A stretch of 43,311 nt of DNA from JALONO01 sp038209965 (GCA_038209965.1 JBBQXF010000031.1:1-43311); one strand, 5' to 3'. Shown: positions 1-9,019, counted from the first letter of the stretch. A program made the numbers and translations. The notes: generated from the letters alone by a model not told the origin.

Positions 1-1
1 C

Positions 2-20
2 AATGCGAATCAGGGGTTGA
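2..20 (+). repeat. left terminal inverted repeat of the IS
   Basis: This 19-bp sequence matches the reverse complement of 964-982 without mismatch. Confidence 0.9.
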
Positions 21-62
21 AAAAAATAAAACAGACTTGGTGTCAGGTGCGTTTGCTTATTT

Positions 63-974
63 ATGACAAAAAGCATAAAACTCATCCAACTATTTTACCA
101 AGTCTGTGACTGGTACAACGAAAACTTGGCGTGGAATGTTCAACGTTTCAGCAATAATGGCCTGAAAGGCCAAATCACCGATGAGGAACTCATCACCATC
201 TACCTGTTTTGTACCATGGAAGAGGAAAAAACAAGCATAAAATCCATGTACCGCCACATGCGGGACTACTGGGGCACTTGGTTTGCCCTGCCAAGCTATG
301 CCGTGTTCAACGATAGGTTGAACCGTTTGAACACTGTTTTTCCAGATATCATAGCCCTGTTGTTGGAAAGCTCGCCAATCGGGGGGGACCTGGAGTTTGT
401 CCTGGTGGGGGATTCCTGCCCCATCGTGACCTGTTCGGGCAGGCGTACCGGCAAGGTGGCGAAAAATATCACGGACAAGGGGCGTTGCGCCAGTAAAAAT
501 ATGTGGTACTATGGTGTAAAACTACACGCATTATCGCACAAAATACCCAAAAAACTACCATTTCCCCAATATTTGGGCATTACAAAGGCCTCGGTGAACG
601 ATGCTGTGCCCATGAGGGAATTTTTGACCGGGCTGTCAAACGCGGATGTCTATTTGGACAAAGCCTATGGCGACACTGCACTGGAAGAAATAATGGGGAG
701 GAACCAGAGCAGGCTCATCACGCCCATAAAGGACAAAAAAGGGCAGTGCGAGGTTGAAAAATATTGGAACAGTGCTTATAACCAGGCCGTTGGCACTGCG
801 GTGGCAAAGGTGAGACAACCAATTGAGTCGTTTTTTAATTGGATTGAACAAAAGACCGGCCTACAAAATGCTTCCAAGGTCAGGTCTGAAAAGGGACTGT
901 TGCTGCACGTTTTTGGTAAAATAGCCGCCTCAATCATACTTCTGATGGGCGGAATTGAAAAACTCAACCCCTGA
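63..974 (+). CDS. IS982-family DDE transposase
   Basis: This 303-residue protein would catalyse cut-and-paste movement of the surrounding element. The length is normal for IS982 transposases (about 290-310). Candidate catalytic acidic residues are the Asp in VGDSCP (near residue 117), the Asp in VYLDKAYGD (near residue 199) and the Glu in QPIESFFNWIEQKTG (near residue 257). This last segment resembles the C-terminal catalytic region of the family. The start is an ATG 42 bp inside the left repeat, and the stop lies within the right repeat, as is common in compact insertion sequences. No frameshift or internal stop is present. I am confident of the family; activity is not testable from sequence. 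Confidence 0.9.
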   Translation: MTKSIKLIQLFYQVCDWYNENLAWNVQRFSNNGLKGQITDEELITIYLFCTMEEEKTSIKSMYRHMRDYWGTWFALPSYAVFNDRLNRLNTVFPDIIALLLESSPIGGDLEFVLVGDSCPIVTCSGRRTGKVAKNITDKGRCASKNMWYYGVKLHALSHKIPKKLPFPQYLGITKASVNDAVPMREFLTGLSNADVYLDKAYGDTALEEIMGRNQSRLITPIKDKKGQCEVEKYWNSAYNQAVGTAVAKVRQPIESFFNWIEQKTGLQNASKVRSEKGLLLHVFGKIAASIILLMGGIEKLNP

Positions 975-982
975 TTCGCATT
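964..982 (-). repeat. right terminal inverted repeat of the IS
   Basis: This is the partner of the left repeat at 2-20. The transposase stop codon (972-974) lies inside it. Confidence 0.9.
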
Positions 983-1350
983 AACAGATAGAAAACCACA
1001 CAAAGGATGGACAAAGGGGAATGTAACATTACTTGGCGATGCCGCTCATCCAACTACTCCGAATCTGGGACAAGGTGGATGCGTGTCAGTTGAGGGAGCT
1101 TATATTTTAGCTAAATCAATTCAAAAATATGGTTTACCTATCAAATCATTTGATAGGTATGAAGAATTGCAGTTTCCACGTTCTGAAAACATTGTAAACG
1201 AAAGTCTAAAATTCGGCAAAATGGGGTCAACTAACCAACCCCATCCTAATTGGATTAAGAAACTTTGCAATGTGGGCAATACCTTCAAGGGTGGCAATCA
1301 AAATGATAGACAAATATTTTTCATACAGAGTTACAAACCTTGAAATATAA
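983..1350 (+). pseudogene. FAD-dependent monooxygenase, 3' remnant cut by the IS
   Basis: Reading from 984, directly after the IS, gives DRKPHKGW and then NVTLLGDAAHPTTPNLGQGG. This is the GD(A)AHP motif that contacts FAD ribose in PHBH/UbiH-type aromatic and zeaxanthin-epoxidase-like hydroxylases. The frame continues through VEGAYILAKSIQKYG. The natural C-terminus (RNFAMWAIPSRVAIK, then MIDKYFSYRVTNLEI and a TAA at 1348-1350) is in another frame, so an indel lies near 1257-1262. The gene has therefore lost its N-terminal FAD-binding part to the left (IS or beyond the window) and is also frameshifted. Read without the shift, it stops at 1343. It is almost certainly non-functional. Confidence 0.85.
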
Positions 1351-1500
1351 AAGCCGAACCGCTAACAGTACCTACAAGAAATTGGCGGTTCAGTGCTTCG
1401 CAGACACCTTTGTGGTTTATCAAACATTGGTTCTCCGCATCACTAAAACCAATCATCTGTGTTTTTCAATCCTGTCTTTGCTCAAGCCAAAACCAGCAAT

Positions 1501-2136
1501 TCACTCTTTGACATAACTCTTTTCACCCGCTGACACCTTGAAAGACAATCGGTTTTCGGGTGGCGGCAAGGGACAACTGAACTCATCGGTGTAGGCACAG
1601 TAGGGATTGTAGGTCATATTGAAATCGATGGTCACTTGGTTGGCCCGCACATCGGCCAGGTTTATATCTAAGTAACGGCCCATTCCGTACGTATCAATGC
1701 CATTGGAGGCATCGGCAAATGGCAGAAAAAGTTGATTTTTCTCTTGATCAGCTTCTTGATACTTGAACAGCGTCAGTTTTATCGATTGTCCATTGAGCTT
1801 GAACTGAATGTGGGCGTAACGACGCATGGGCCGGGTCTCCTCGGTATTGGTGGGGATGGCCAAGTCCAGCGTATCGTTGAGCGGTATAAGTTCGGCATTG
1901 ATCCGATAGGCGGGATCGGGGACGAAATACGCTAAGCCGGGAAAACTGCCCCGCTTTTTTTCCGGGATCGGGGAACTCTCATCGGTGCGGAACTGGGCAT
2001 TTTTGTCGGCCCGAAATTTATTGATTTCATCCAAGTATTTGTCGCTCACTTGGATATCACTGAACGAATAAAAAATAATCAAGATCACCACCACCGTGAT
2101 GCCCGAAAAAAGCAGATAATTAGGTTTTACAATCAT
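1501..2136 (-). CDS. DUF1684 domain protein, membrane anchored
   Basis: This 211-residue protein has one N-terminal hydrophobic segment (about residues 7-25: LLFSGITVVVILIIFYSF), so it is a membrane-anchored or exported protein. The C-terminal half carries the DUF1684 signature: LFLPFADASNGIDTYGMGRY, then DFNMTYNPYCAYTDEFSCPL with the following PPPENRL. Two cysteines (in NPYCAY and FSCPLP) are conserved in this family as I know it. The biochemical function is unknown. The gene is followed by an SDR gene upstream on the same strand with 77 bp between them, so co-transcription is possible but not shown. Confidence 0.85.
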   Translation of the reverse strand: MIVKPNYLLFSGITVVVILIIFYSFSDIQVSDKYLDEINKFRADKNAQFRTDESSPIPEKKRGSFPGLAYFVPDPAYRINAELIPLNDTLDLAIPTNTEETRPMRRYAHIQFKLNGQSIKLTLFKYQEADQEKNQLFLPFADASNGIDTYGMGRYLDINLADVRANQVTIDFNMTYNPYCAYTDEFSCPLPPPENRLSFKVSAGEKSYVKE

Positions 2137-2213
2137 TTTGACTCGGATTTTTTCATTTTCACCCCTAAATTACGCCAATTTATTGATTTAAAGGCCGTTC
2201 GCTCTCTCCCGTC

Positions 2214-3014
2214 CTATTTGGGCACTTGCTTGCGGGTAATGTCCATGAGCATTCTGGGGGCAAGCCGTTGCAAAAACAAGGAAAGGTGTTCTTTGCTGAA
2301 TTTTCGGCCCACGAACGTTTCATATTTGCCCGAACTGATGGCCGATAGGATCTGCTGGGCGGCTTTTTCAGCCGGATAGCCATTCCCAATGTCCGTGCCG
2401 ACCTGTCCGAATTTTTCGCCAGTGGCAGTAAGGGCATTCATGGTGACGTTGGTGCGGACATAGCCGGCACAAATTAACGTCACTTGTATATTATCTCGCC
2501 ATACCTCCGCCCGCAAGCAATCAAAAAAGCCGTGCAGGGCATGTTTCGCAGCCGCATACGCCGAGCGCATTGGCGTGCCGATCTTCCCCATTACACTGCT
2601 GGTGACCACAAAATGACCCGATTTGCGCTCCATGAAGTGGGGCAAAATAGCATTGGTGAGGGCTACGTAGCTAAAATAATCCACTTCCATGACTTTGCGG
2701 TGAATATCCAGCCCGGTTTCAGCCACCCAGGATCGCTGGCTGATCCCACCATTATGGATCAAAATATCCACCTGCCCAAAAGCTTGGATGGCTTCAGCGG
2801 TTTTGTCGGCAAAAGTGTCCATTTGCATCAAATCCAAGGGCAGAACATAGCTGTTGGCCGGGTTGGTTTGCTGTCGGACCCGTTCGAGTTCTTCACGGCG
2901 GCGGGCGGAGAGAATTACTTTGGCGCCCTGCTGGGCAAAAGCGTAGACCAAGGCTTCGCCGATGCCGGAAGAAGCCCCGGTGATCCAAATGGTCTTATTG
3001 GTAAAAAAAGTCAT
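2214..3014 (-). CDS. short-chain dehydrogenase/reductase (SDR), classical type
   Basis: This NAD(P)-dependent oxidoreductase has an unknown substrate. The 266-residue protein has the Rossmann motif TGASSGIG (about residues 12-19). It has HNGG in place of the usual NNAG (about residue 88). The catalytic Ser is in VTSSVMGKIG and the YxxxK pair is in SAYAAAKHA. A PGYV-like cofactor-side loop appears as CAGYVRTNV. I chose the ATG at 3014 (MTFFTNKTIWITG) because it places the glycine motif at its usual distance. The frame is open further upstream, but that region is occupied by a terminator hairpin. A perfect -7 box (TATCTTTG) lies just upstream of this start. Confidence 0.88.
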   Translation of the reverse strand: MTFFTNKTIWITGASSGIGEALVYAFAQQGAKVILSARRREELERVRQQTNPANSYVLPLDLMQMDTFADKTAEAIQAFGQVDILIHNGGISQRSWVAETGLDIHRKVMEVDYFSYVALTNAILPHFMERKSGHFVVTSSVMGKIGTPMRSAYAAAKHALHGFFDCLRAEVWRDNIQVTLICAGYVRTNVTMNALTATGEKFGQVGTDIGNGYPAEKAAQQILSAISSGKYETFVGRKFSKEHLSLFLQRLAPRMLMDITRKQVPK

Positions 3015-3018
3015 GCTA

Positions 3019-3026
3019 CAAAGATA
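3019..3026 (-). promoter_or_regulatory. -7 promoter box TATCTTTG of the SDR gene
   Basis: The box matches the Bacteroidota -7 consensus TAnnTTTG exactly. It ends only 4 nt before the ATG at 3014, so the transcript would have almost no leader. I see no TTTG at the expected -33 distance. Confidence 0.5.
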
Positions 3027-3038
3027 AATTGAAGAATA

Positions 3039-3074
3039 ATCAACCCTGCCCAACTGGTTTTGGGCAGGGTTGAT
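3039..3074 (-). terminator. terminator of the susC-susD unit
   Basis: A perfect 15-bp stem (ATCAACCCTGCCCAA and its complement) surrounds a 6-nt loop. It starts 15 nt after the susD stop and is followed on the minus strand by a moderately T-rich stretch. It separates the SusCD genes from the SDR gene. Confidence 0.8.
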
Positions 3075-3089
3075 AAAATGGATGAAACC

Positions 3090-4394
3090 TTACAATGCCG
3101 GGTCTGGCGGGGTATTCGGATTGTTGTCGCGCTCAGTGAACGGGTACGGGTAGAAGTTGCGGTTCCGTTCGCTGCCGGGTGCGCCGGGGCCGGGCCGGTT
3201 GAAACGGCGGCTGTCGTCCAATCGCAAACCGCTCAAGTACAGTTCAATACTACGGTTGCGATAGATTTCTTCCAAGATCGAAGCTTGATTGAACAGCGTA
3301 TTGTTGGCGGGCAAACTGGCCCCCAAGCCCCAAATGTCTTGGGCTGGGGTCTTGGTCAAGATCCGGTTAATTTCGGTGGCGGCATCGGCCAAGCGGTTTT
3401 GTCGGGCAAATACTTCGGCACGGATCAAAATGATTTCGCCCGGCAAGTACAACGGAATGGGGTCTTCATCAGCCTTGAAAAAACCTCGCCCACGCGGGGG
3501 AACAACGGCGGAGAGGTAGAATGGCACTCGCTGGTCGCCGGAGGTAGGGACCAAATTGGCGGACAGGCCAAAGTTGGTTTGGGCCTCATGCACGTTGTTG
3601 GTCACAAACGAGCTGCGAAAAATCGGGTTTTGCGAAATATTATCGAACACAAAACGGGAACGGGAAGTCAAATTGACCCGGTTGGCGGCCGTCAGGGCTT
3701 GATCCAGTCGTCCCAGCATCAGGTTATAGCGGGCCGAGAGCGCACTCAGGGCATTGGGCAGGTCAATGTCCGTACCGACCACCGCGGTGAAACTGGCCGG
3801 GAGTGGGGCTGCACCCAGCAGGGTAATGCCCTCTTCACACAGGCGGGCGGCTTCTTCCAAAGCGGCGGTGCGTGGCAGAAAAGTGGCTTGCTTGCCAGTT
3901 TGGAGGGGCACTTGTTCCCAGAAAGTAGCCATCCAGCCCAGGGCCAAGGCCCGCAGCAAATGCGCGTGAGCTTGAACGGCATTGGCCAGTGGCCGCTCGG
4001 GAATGGCCCCAGCCGCTACCGCCGCAATGACCCGCTCACAGTCGGCGTTCAAGATGTTCAGGTTTTGCCACATATTGATGATTATCGGGTTGAGGCCGTT
4101 CACGTTGTTGCCCCCGTTGCTCAGGGCCGCAATGTCGGCGTTGCCCGCGTTGACCACGCGCAATTCATTGGTAGTCAGTCCACTGGCCGAAATAGTGGTG
4201 TAAAGTGGCCCAGCTCCACCCAAGGTGTAGCGGCGGCGCAGGCCATTGGAAAAAGCCAATAGGCCCGCTGGATTTGACAACACCGCGTCTTCAGTGGCCG
4301 CGTTGGGGTTGGTGTAGTCCAGGGTACAGGCGGGCAGGATCAAAGTGCTGGCCGCTATTGTACAAATGACTAGTTTTTTGAGGTATTTATTCAT
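3090..4394 (-). CDS. SusD/RagB-family outer-membrane lipoprotein
   Basis: This is the substrate-binding lid lipoprotein of a SusCD outer-membrane uptake complex. The 434-residue precursor has a signal peptide with a lipobox ending LILPAC, so Cys23 would be acylated. The N-terminal start of the mature protein (LDYTNPNAATEDAV) and the helix around MWQNLNILNADCERV fit RagB/SusD, as does the TPR-like ALSARYNLMLGRLDQAL. The C-terminal SusD motif is visible in ILEEIYRNRSIELYLSGLR. It is shorter than most SusD proteins (about 480-550). It directly follows its susC partner (50 bp gap) and ends before a strong hairpin. No enzyme genes lie nearby, so the ligand is unknown; it could be a glycan, peptide or other nutrient. 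Confidence 0.9.
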   Translation of the reverse strand: MNKYLKKLVICTIAASTLILPACTLDYTNPNAATEDAVLSNPAGLLAFSNGLRRRYTLGGAGPLYTTISASGLTTNELRVVNAGNADIAALSNGGNNVNGLNPIIINMWQNLNILNADCERVIAAVAAGAIPERPLANAVQAHAHLLRALALGWMATFWEQVPLQTGKQATFLPRTAALEEAARLCEEGITLLGAAPLPASFTAVVGTDIDLPNALSALSARYNLMLGRLDQALTAANRVNLTSRSRFVFDNISQNPIFRSSFVTNNVHEAQTNFGLSANLVPTSGDQRVPFYLSAVVPPRGRGFFKADEDPIPLYLPGEIILIRAEVFARQNRLADAATEINRILTKTPAQDIWGLGASLPANNTLFNQASILEEIYRNRSIELYLSGLRLDDSRRFNRPGPGAPGSERNRNFYPYPFTERDNNPNTPPDPAL

Positions 4395-4444
4395 GTTGGT
4401 TTGAATGCTATGGTTGGAAAATACACAATAGGATCTTGGCTTGG

Positions 4445-7400
4445 CTAGAACTGGGCCGTAACGGTGAACTGGAAAGTGCGCGGAATGGGCACTGCCCCGA
4501 AGTCATCGCCCCGGATCCGGTTGCTCTGGCCACCAGAATTGACCTCAGGGTCAAAGCCTGGGTATTTGTCCCACGAAATCAAGTTCCGGGCACTGAGGCC
4601 AAGGGTCAAATTGCTCATGCCCAATGCTTTGGGGATCAGATTATAGGAAACGCCAATCTCGCGGAGTTTGACAAAGGAGCCATCTTTCACCATCTCTTCG
4701 CGGATGCGTTCGCCCCCAAAACCACCCAGCAAGCTCACCCAGCCACGGGGCAGTTCGCCGCGCAATTCTTGGGCGGCCAGCGGGCCGATCCCCACGTTGT
4801 TGGCCGTCGTCCAGTTGAGGTTGTTAACCTGAAAGCCTTGGACTGCGTCAAATAGTACCCGGAATGACCAACCTTTCCAAGTCACATCCGAAGACAGCGA
4901 AGTGGTAAAGCGTGGGTTGGGATCACCCAGCACGCGGTTCACGAGTGCGCCCGTCGGCTGGCCATCAGCCCCCAACGATACCCGTTCATTTTGGGGCAGC
5001 CCCGCTTGGAGGGTCACCCCGCCCACCGTCTGGGGACGGTTGGTGAGCAGCAGTGAGCCGTCCGCATTGCGGGCGTAGGCGGTGCCGTAGAACACGCCCA
5101 GTGGAAAGCCATTTACAGCACTGCTCATCCGGTTGGCATCGCTGGAAAAGCGGATGACTTCCTGTGGGATGTTCACCCGGTTGCGGTTGCGGCTAAAGAT
5201 CAAAGTCGCGTTCCAGCTCAAGTCCTTGTTTTTGAGGATATTGGCGCGTAGTGCGAGTTCAATGCCCTTGTTGGTCAGGCTGCCAATGTTGGTGGTCACT
5301 GTGGCCCCGCCTTCCGAGGGGGCGATATTGCGCTCCAACAAAAGATCGCGCACTTCCTTGTTATACCAAGTCAGCTCGATCCCAAAGCGGTTATTGACAA
5401 AATAGATGTCGGTACCGATCTCGATCTCGCCCTGGCGTTCAGGTTTCACGTTGGGGTTGCCCAGCGCCGTGCTGCGGAAGAGCGACTGGCGGCCCACCAA
5501 CTGGGCGGCAATGGTGTTGCTGAAACGATCATAGGGCCCGATCCCGGTCAGGTTGCCTGACTCGCCGTAAGCGGCCCGGATTTTAAATGTGCTGATTTTA
5601 TTGGCAAAAGAGGCATTTTTCCAAAAATCCATTTCGGAAAAGATCAGGTTGGCACTGGCCTTGGGGAAAAACTGCCAGCGGTTATTGGGCCCAAATACCG
5701 AAGAGGCATCCACGCGGCCGGCGGCTGTTACAAACAAATAATCTTTGTAATTAAAGGTCTGCTGCAAAAAGTACCCTTGGATGGATCGTTCGCTGCGGTT
5801 TTCGGTCGGGGGCACAAAGATGTTGCTGGCTCCATTGAGGGTCTCGATGAATGGAACCATGTCCCGCCCTTGGGCTTGGGTAAAATTGGTGCGGTCATAT
5901 TGGAACGTGGCCCCCAGTTGGGTGGTCGATTTCAATTTCTCCGAAATATCGGCTTGGTAGGTGATGTTAAAATCATTGTTCAATTGCACTATCTGTGCAT
6001 TGGCCGTGCCCGCGTAGCCATCGGGGAAAATAGCCGCGTTCACTCCTGGATAGGCCACCCGGGGGAAGAAATTTTGGCCCAGTTGGGAATAGGTGTCAAT
6101 CCCGAACACGTAGTCGATCCCCAGCCCTTTGATGGGGGCCAAGTTGACTTGAAAATCGCCAATGACCCGGTTGGTCAGGTTGGTTTGTTTCAGGTCGTTG
6201 ATCACGCTCAGCGGGTTCATGCGCACCGGCTCGACGGGGAGCAGGTTGCCGTTGGCATCGCGCTCGTTGAGATTATATACGTTGTCGGTAATGAACACCG
6301 AATTGATCGGGCTGTTGAATACGTTGCCATCGGGCTTTTCGTTGGCAAAACTGCGGGTGAAGTTCAAGCCACTGGAAAACTTCATCCAGTCGTTTATCTT
6401 TTGGTCAATGCGCACCCGGCCCGTAAAACGTTCAAAATCAGTATTGCGCACTATTCCTTGGTTTTTGAAGAAAGAGCCGGAGAAAAAGTATTTGGTGTCA
6501 TCTTTGCCACCCGCGACCGACACGTAATTATCGGTGCCAACGGCAGTTTTGAACACATCGTCCCAATAATTGTAGCGGGTCACGGGGGTTTTGGTGGGGA
6601 ACAGGCGGTTGAACAACAGGATGCCGGGCAAGCGCTGCTCATTGCCCACTCCGGTGCGGGTCACGGGCGGGCCGAAGCGCTCAGGTACGGTGTTGAGTTC
6701 AAATTCCTTGCGCAATTGGTTCACCATCACCGAAGTGGAAACGGTAATCTTGGGCTTGCCCAAGCTGCCGCGTTTGGTAAAAATTTGGATCACCCCATTG
6801 TTGGCCCGTGAGCCGTAAATAGCAGCGGCGGCGGCTCCGTTGAGCACCTCGATCCGTTCAATATCGTTGGGGTTGATATCGACCAAGCGGTTCTGGCCGG
6901 GCTGAAAATCGCTGTTGCCCCCAATGCCAACCGAGAGGTTGCTCACGTTATTGGTATTGTTGTTGACGATCACCCCGTCAATAATGTAGAGCGGTTCGGA
7001 AGAAGAGTTGATGGAACTGACCCCTCGCAAGCGCACCGAAATCCCGCCCGCAGGATCGCCCGAATTCTGGGTGATCTGCGCCCCCGCGATTTTGCCCTGC
7101 AAGGCTGCCGTCAGGCTGGGCGTGCCGGTGGACTGCAACTGCTTGGAGGAAACAGTGTGGAGCGAATTGCCGAGCTGTTTTTTGCTGGTGGCAATGGAAG
7201 TGCCCGTTACCACCACTTCGTCTAAGCCGATATAATCTTCTTGGAGTTTTAGATCTTGGATCACCTCGGTTTGGCTGCCCAAGGTCAGCTTCTGCTCGGT
7301 GCGGGCATAACCCACAAAGCTGATGGCCAACACATATTCGCCCGGTTTGAGGCTCACCGAGAGCACATACTTGCCCTGCACATCGGTGATGGTGCCACTG

Positions 7401-7588
7401 GTGGTTCCCTTGATCTGGATGCTGGCCCCAATGAGTGGGTCACCATTTACCGCATCAGTGACCGTACCGGTCAGTTTGTACATCGGCACTTGTGCGTTTG
7501 CAACTGGGGCTGTTGCCAAGCAAAACAGCATTGCCACCGGAGTAATCATTTTGAGCCAGCGCGACCGGAGTAGAATTAGTTTCTTCAT
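4445..7588 (-). CDS. SusC/RagA-family TonB-dependent outer-membrane receptor
   Basis: This 1047-residue outer-membrane active transporter is powered by TonB-ExbBD. There is a signal peptide (residues 1-32, ending PVANA). A carboxypeptidase-regulatory-like beta domain follows (about 37-115, KLTGTVTDAVNGDPLIGASI), then the linker LDEVVVTGT (about 122-130). The plug (about 135-275) includes the SusC signature LRGVSSINSSSEPLYIIDGV. The rest is a 22-strand barrel ending in an aromatic strand (FQFTVTAQF). It is first in the unit with susD. I see no STN domain, so anti-sigma signalling through the N-terminus is not expected. The sigma/anti-sigma pair further on in this window is of a different type. 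The substrate is unknown. Confidence 0.93.
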   Translation of the reverse strand: MKKLILLRSRWLKMITPVAMLFCLATAPVANAQVPMYKLTGTVTDAVNGDPLIGASIQIKGTTSGTITDVQGKYVLSVSLKPGEYVLAISFVGYARTEQKLTLGSQTEVIQDLKLQEDYIGLDEVVVTGTSIATSKKQLGNSLHTVSSKQLQSTGTPSLTAALQGKIAGAQITQNSGDPAGGISVRLRGVSSINSSSEPLYIIDGVIVNNNTNNVSNLSVGIGGNSDFQPGQNRLVDINPNDIERIEVLNGAAAAAIYGSRANNGVIQIFTKRGSLGKPKITVSTSVMVNQLRKEFELNTVPERFGPPVTRTGVGNEQRLPGILLFNRLFPTKTPVTRYNYWDDVFKTAVGTDNYVSVAGGKDDTKYFFSGSFFKNQGIVRNTDFERFTGRVRIDQKINDWMKFSSGLNFTRSFANEKPDGNVFNSPINSVFITDNVYNLNERDANGNLLPVEPVRMNPLSVINDLKQTNLTNRVIGDFQVNLAPIKGLGIDYVFGIDTYSQLGQNFFPRVAYPGVNAAIFPDGYAGTANAQIVQLNNDFNITYQADISEKLKSTTQLGATFQYDRTNFTQAQGRDMVPFIETLNGASNIFVPPTENRSERSIQGYFLQQTFNYKDYLFVTAAGRVDASSVFGPNNRWQFFPKASANLIFSEMDFWKNASFANKISTFKIRAAYGESGNLTGIGPYDRFSNTIAAQLVGRQSLFRSTALGNPNVKPERQGEIEIGTDIYFVNNRFGIELTWYNKEVRDLLLERNIAPSEGGATVTTNIGSLTNKGIELALRANILKNKDLSWNATLIFSRNRNRVNIPQEVIRFSSDANRMSSAVNGFPLGVFYGTAYARNADGSLLLTNRPQTVGGVTLQAGLPQNERVSLGADGQPTGALVNRVLGDPNPRFTTSLSSDVTWKGWSFRVLFDAVQGFQVNNLNWTTANNVGIGPLAAQELRGELPRGWVSLLGGFGGERIREEMVKDGSFVKLREIGVSYNLIPKALGMSNLTLGLSARNLISWDKYPGFDPEVNSGGQSNRIRGDDFGAVPIPRTFQFTVTAQF

Positions 7589-7850
7589 ATAGTCTTAAAT
7601 TATGCTGGAAAAATACTGCTTTATGGGGACTTGACCATGATCGCGGACATGCGCAAGACCCCCAACGGTGCTTTTTCTAGCTTAACGGTGAATTTTACCG
7701 ATTTTTTCGGCCAAATTGACCATTTTTCTCGGTTGGTGGTTAAAATTGGGGAGATCGTGGGCTTAGGTACTTGCTGTGCCCTGGGCCATCAATTGTTCAT
7801 TAGTCTGCCTGTCCGCTTGGTCGCACTTTGGTGCGGAGGCCCCGTTTGGC

Positions 7851-8423
7851 CTACAAATAAAATTTTTTGAGCTTGATCATGTTTTCCACATCTTCGTGGA
7901 CCAAGTACTTGACCGATCGGTGGTTGTGGATGCTGTCGCGGATGAACGTGGCCGAAATATCGATCAGCGGGGCTTGCACCACCTGCACGTTGGGGTGTTG
8001 GAGCAGCTCACTGGCCTTGGAACCATACCGGGGATAGACCAACAGCCCGTAATAATCCAAAATCTGGGCATGGTTTTTCCACTTGGCAAACCCTTCCAAG
8101 TTATCCTCCCCAATGATGAGCCGAAACTGGTGCATCTTGTACCGGTCCTGCATGTACGTGAGCGTATCGATGGTGTAGCTGGGCCGGGGCATCCGAAACT
8201 CAATATCGGTCACGTTCAAGTTGGGATTGTCGGCAATGGCCAAGCGCACCATGTTGAGCCGGTCAAACTCGTGCAGTAGGGTATTGTTTTTCTTGAATGG
8301 GTTTTGGGGGGATACCACAAACCATACTTGGCTATATTCGGTGCTTTCGGCCACAGTATTGCCAATGATCAAGTGCCCCACGTGGATGGGATTAAATGAG
8401 CCAAAGAACAAACCGATTTTCAT
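7851..8423 (-). CDS. nadD: nicotinate-nucleotide adenylyltransferase
   Basis: The enzyme joins nicotinate mononucleotide and ATP to give deamido-NAD in NAD synthesis, in the cytoplasm. The 190-residue protein has the nucleotidyltransferase motif GSFNPIHVGH (residues 8-17), and the C-terminal nucleotide-binding ISATFIR (usually ISSTxIR) is near residue 157. The length matches bacterial NadD. The start codon overlaps the gmk stop in an ATGA arrangement, which implies translational coupling. It is the last gene of the sigma/anti-sigma/gmk/nadD cluster. Weak short hairpins follow the stop at 7822-7852. Confidence 0.95.
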   Translation of the reverse strand: MKIGLFFGSFNPIHVGHLIIGNTVAESTEYSQVWFVVSPQNPFKKNNTLLHEFDRLNMVRLAIADNPNLNVTDIEFRMPRPSYTIDTLTYMQDRYKMHQFRLIIGEDNLEGFAKWKNHAQILDYYGLLVYPRYGSKASELLQHPNVQVVQAPLIDISATFIRDSIHNHRSVKYLVHEDVENMIKLKKFYL

Positions 8424-8995
8424 TGCAGTTGGTAGGCAAAGGCTTCATAGATGGCATCGGCCTTTTGCAATGTCTCGGGCAGGTAGTCGTTGAGCAGCAC
8501 TATATCAAAGCGACCCTCGTAACCGATTTCGGTGATCGCCTTGGCCAGCCGCTCCGCTTTTTGGGCTTCTGGATCGGTATTTCGGAAATTGAGCCGCTGG
8601 GCCAGGGTGTCCAACGAACTTACCTTCACGAAAATGGCCAACGCTTCGGCGCCATATTGCTCTTTGATGTGCAGGCCGCCCTCTACATCCACATCAAAAA
8701 TGACATGCTTGCCAGCTTGGCGGATGCGCCGCACCTCCGATTTGAGGGTGCCGTAGTAAATGCCGCCATATACTTGCTCAAATTCCAGAAATTCGCCGGC
8801 CGCAATTTTTTGCTCGAACTCGGTTAGGGAAAGGTAGTAATAGTCCTTCCCCTCTGTTTCATGGGCTCGGCGCTGGCGGGTAGTGGCCGATACCGAAAAA
8901 GCCAGATCAGGGTACTTGGCCAACAGGTGTTTGACAACGGTGGTCTTGCCCGCGCCAGAGGGAGCGGAAAAAATAATGAGTTTTGTCAATAACAT
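8420..8995 (-). CDS. gmk: guanylate kinase
   Basis: The enzyme phosphorylates GMP to GDP with ATP. The 191-residue protein begins MLLTKLIIFSAPSGAGKTT, with the P-loop APSGAGKT. The GMP-binding region is seen in SVSATTRQRRAHETEGKDYY and EFLEFEQVYGGIYYGT, and the DVDVEGG segment binds Mg/GMP. I chose the ATG at 8995; a TTG two codons earlier (9001) is possible. It follows the anti-sigma-like gene by about 24 bp and overlaps nadD by 4 bp, so the four genes are likely one transcript. Confidence 0.95.
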   Translation of the reverse strand: MLLTKLIIFSAPSGAGKTTVVKHLLAKYPDLAFSVSATTRQRRAHETEGKDYYYLSLTEFEQKIAAGEFLEFEQVYGGIYYGTLKSEVRRIRQAGKHVIFDVDVEGGLHIKEQYGAEALAIFVKVSSLDTLAQRLNFRNTDPEAQKAERLAKAITEIGYEGRFDIVLLNDYLPETLQKADAIYEAFAYQLQ

Positions 8996-9019
8996 GGACA
9001 AAGCCTTCAGGGACGGTGG

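Larger units (their letters stand above)
2..982 (+). mobile_element. IS982-family insertion sequence, complete
   Basis: The element is 981 bp long and bounded by a perfect 19-bp inverted repeat: AATGCGAATCAGGGGTTGA at 2-20 and its reverse complement at 964-982. A single transposase gene fills it. Size and content fit the IS982 family (about 1 kb, one DDE transposase). The left end is one base from the window edge, so a target-site duplication cannot be checked. The right end abuts a truncated monooxygenase gene. Both ends and the reading frame are intact, so it may still be mobile (inference). Confidence 0.9.

Noticed and set aside
3060..4262. A 400-codon open frame on the plus strand
   Set aside because: It is antisense to the well-supported SusD gene, its product is low-complexity with no domain, and it exists because of the GC-rich third positions of the real gene.
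5777..6811. A 344-codon open frame on the plus strand
   Set aside because: It is antisense to SusC, with no recognisable motif and a composition that mirrors the real gene.
7822..7852. Terminator after nadD
   Set aside because: Only two 5-bp stems with no T-run are present, too weak to call.
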